64,000 bases of DNA from Escallonia rubra (lineage: Eukaryota; Streptophyta; Magnoliopsida; Escalloniales; Escalloniaceae): assembly GCA_033065855.1 (NCBI GenBank), contig JAVXUO010002370.1, positions 868,001 through 932,000 of the forward strand, in the 5' to 3' direction. The translations under genes and the position numbers were made by a program. Under the pieces are notes generated by a model. The model was given only the letters and a program-made list of their open reading frames with translations, was not told the DNA's origin and searched no databases. Within the stretch, counting starts at the first letter, position 1. Each line of letters opens with the position of its first letter. Below, piece after piece: positions 63,392-64,000 of the stretch.

Positions 63392-64000
63392 TTACCAAGA
63401 CTTTGATATCTTAAAAGACTTAGACATAAAAATTCTAAATCAATCCATAGGAACTACATTTGTAGGACAAGGCTTAAGTATAGAACAATTACAAAATTTC
63501 ATACGTATCACAGAAAAGGAAGACAATTTAAACAGTTTAGATATATTTAATCAACCTGAATACACAATACAACATAGCCCTAATAATCCTATTTTAGATA
63601 GTCTTAATGAAATAAACCTAAGCTTCAATCCTTCTCTGAATACTCCAAGTATAGAAAGAATTGAGCCTGTAACAAATTACAAGACAGAATTAGATCATAA
63701 AATAAACACTGCTATACTAGAAATAGAACAGATTAGAATGGAACATAAGACTCTATATGAACAAAACATATTACTAGAAACAGAAATGGAAACAATAATA
63801 GATTCTCTAGAAGATGACTTACAACCTAAAGAATTAGAAGAGATAAATGTAGATCTAGAACAATTAGAAACAAGTTCAATAGATACCCAGATTACTACAA
63901 ACAATGTTAAATTCAATCTTATGAATGAAGTACCTTATTTCCTCATGGAAGAAGGTGAAAATTCAGGCACTACTAATAATAGAAACAATGACGGTGGTAG
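63375..64000 (+). CDS. Polyprotein N-terminal part, runs off the window
   Basis: Starts MKRMYSYQDFDILKDLDIKI and continues open to the window edge through the coiled-coil region and EEGENSGTTNNRNNDGG. Matches the N-terminal 209 residues of the minus copy. Whether the rest is intact cannot be seen. Confidence 0.9.
   Translation, partial: MKRMYSYQDFDILKDLDIKILNQSIGTTFVGQGLSIEQLQNFIRITEKEDNLNSLDIFNQPEYTIQHSPNNPILDSLNEINLSFNPSLNTPSIERIEPVTNYKTELDHKINTAILEIEQIRMEHKTLYEQNILLETEMETIIDSLEDDLQPKELEEINVDLEQLETSSIDTQITTNNVKFNLMNEVPYFLMEEGENSGTTNNRNNDGG

Larger units (their letters stand above)
41679..64000. mobile_element. Scrambled endogenous pararetrovirus cluster (Caulimoviridae)
   Basis: Virus-derived blocks in order: plus 41731-41916; plus 41971-42264; minus 42262-42966; plus 42964-43138; plus 43424-43634; minus 43635-43855; plus 43854-47442; minus 47450-58892; plus 58893-59782; plus 59783-60097; plus 60093-60169; minus 60170-60614; plus 60614-64000. 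Joints share 2-7 bases or have short filler. There are no LTRs and no integrase, as in plant pararetroviruses, which integrate by host end-joining. Viral family is supported by the 30K-type movement protein, the coat-protease-RT-RNase H polyprotein, the viroplasmin domain and the iMet primer site. The right border is outside the window. Confidence 0.92.

Noticed and set aside
1-64000. tRNA and rRNA genes
   Set aside because: No cloverleaf or rRNA sequence noticed; the tRNA-like matches are retroelement primer sites.

Overview
This window is nuclear DNA of a flowering plant, probably a eudicot. It is almost entirely layered transposable elements, followed by a scrambled cluster of endogenous pararetrovirus (EPRV, Caulimoviridae) DNA that runs off the right edge. 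The evidence is plant-type Ty1/copia (Sirevirus-like) and Ty3/gypsy (Tat-like and chromovirus) protein signatures, CACTA, hAT and Mutator-like elements with target site duplications, initiator-Met-tRNA primer sites, and a pararetroviral gene set. I see no intact ordinary host gene.

Layout: 1-5.9 kb holds CA-rich DNA, a gag-only gypsy remnant and LTR-like or low-complexity DNA. 5.9-13 kb holds a decayed DUF4283/zinc-knuckle (LINE ORF1-like) gene split by three nested DNA transposons: hAT-like 6284-10830, inside it CACTA 6772-10444, inside that a Pack-MULE 9066-10236 carrying pieces of two armadillo-repeat genes. 15.7-29.5 kb is a decayed minus-strand Tat-type gypsy element, cut by a complete but mutated Sirevirus-like copia element (17239-25906, TSD agtag). 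A related solo LTR lies at 29600-30886 (TSD tccct). 32.1-39.9 kb is a decayed minus-strand chromovirus, itself cut by a hAT-like element (38300-39394, perfect 8-bp TSD) and a GC-rich insertion; its LTR-like flank reaches 41.68 kb.

41.68-64.0 kb is the EPRV cluster, starting at an AT microsatellite. At least ten virus-derived blocks lie in both orientations with short microhomology or filler at the joints. Their apparent gene order is ORF1, ORF2, ORF3 (three mutually similar 147-190 aa proteins), ORF4 (coiled coil), ORF5, movement protein, polyprotein (coat/zinc knuckle/Cys-rich/protease/RT/RNase H), then a viroplasmin/transactivator-like protein, then a non-coding region with promoter, poly(A) signal, CU-rich leader and tRNA-Met primer site. 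Repeated landmarks 9335 bp apart on the minus block, plus two deletions measured against other copies, imply a unit near 10.15 kb. The copies are almost identical by eye and many reading frames are uninterrupted, so the integration looks recent. No block holds an unrearranged full unit.

The best candidate for an undescribed system is this pararetrovirus lineage: a triplicated small-gene family, a badnavirus-type Cys-rich motif together with a caulimovirus-type viroplasmin protein, an unusually large unit, and integration breakpoints that coincide with reverse-transcription landmarks.
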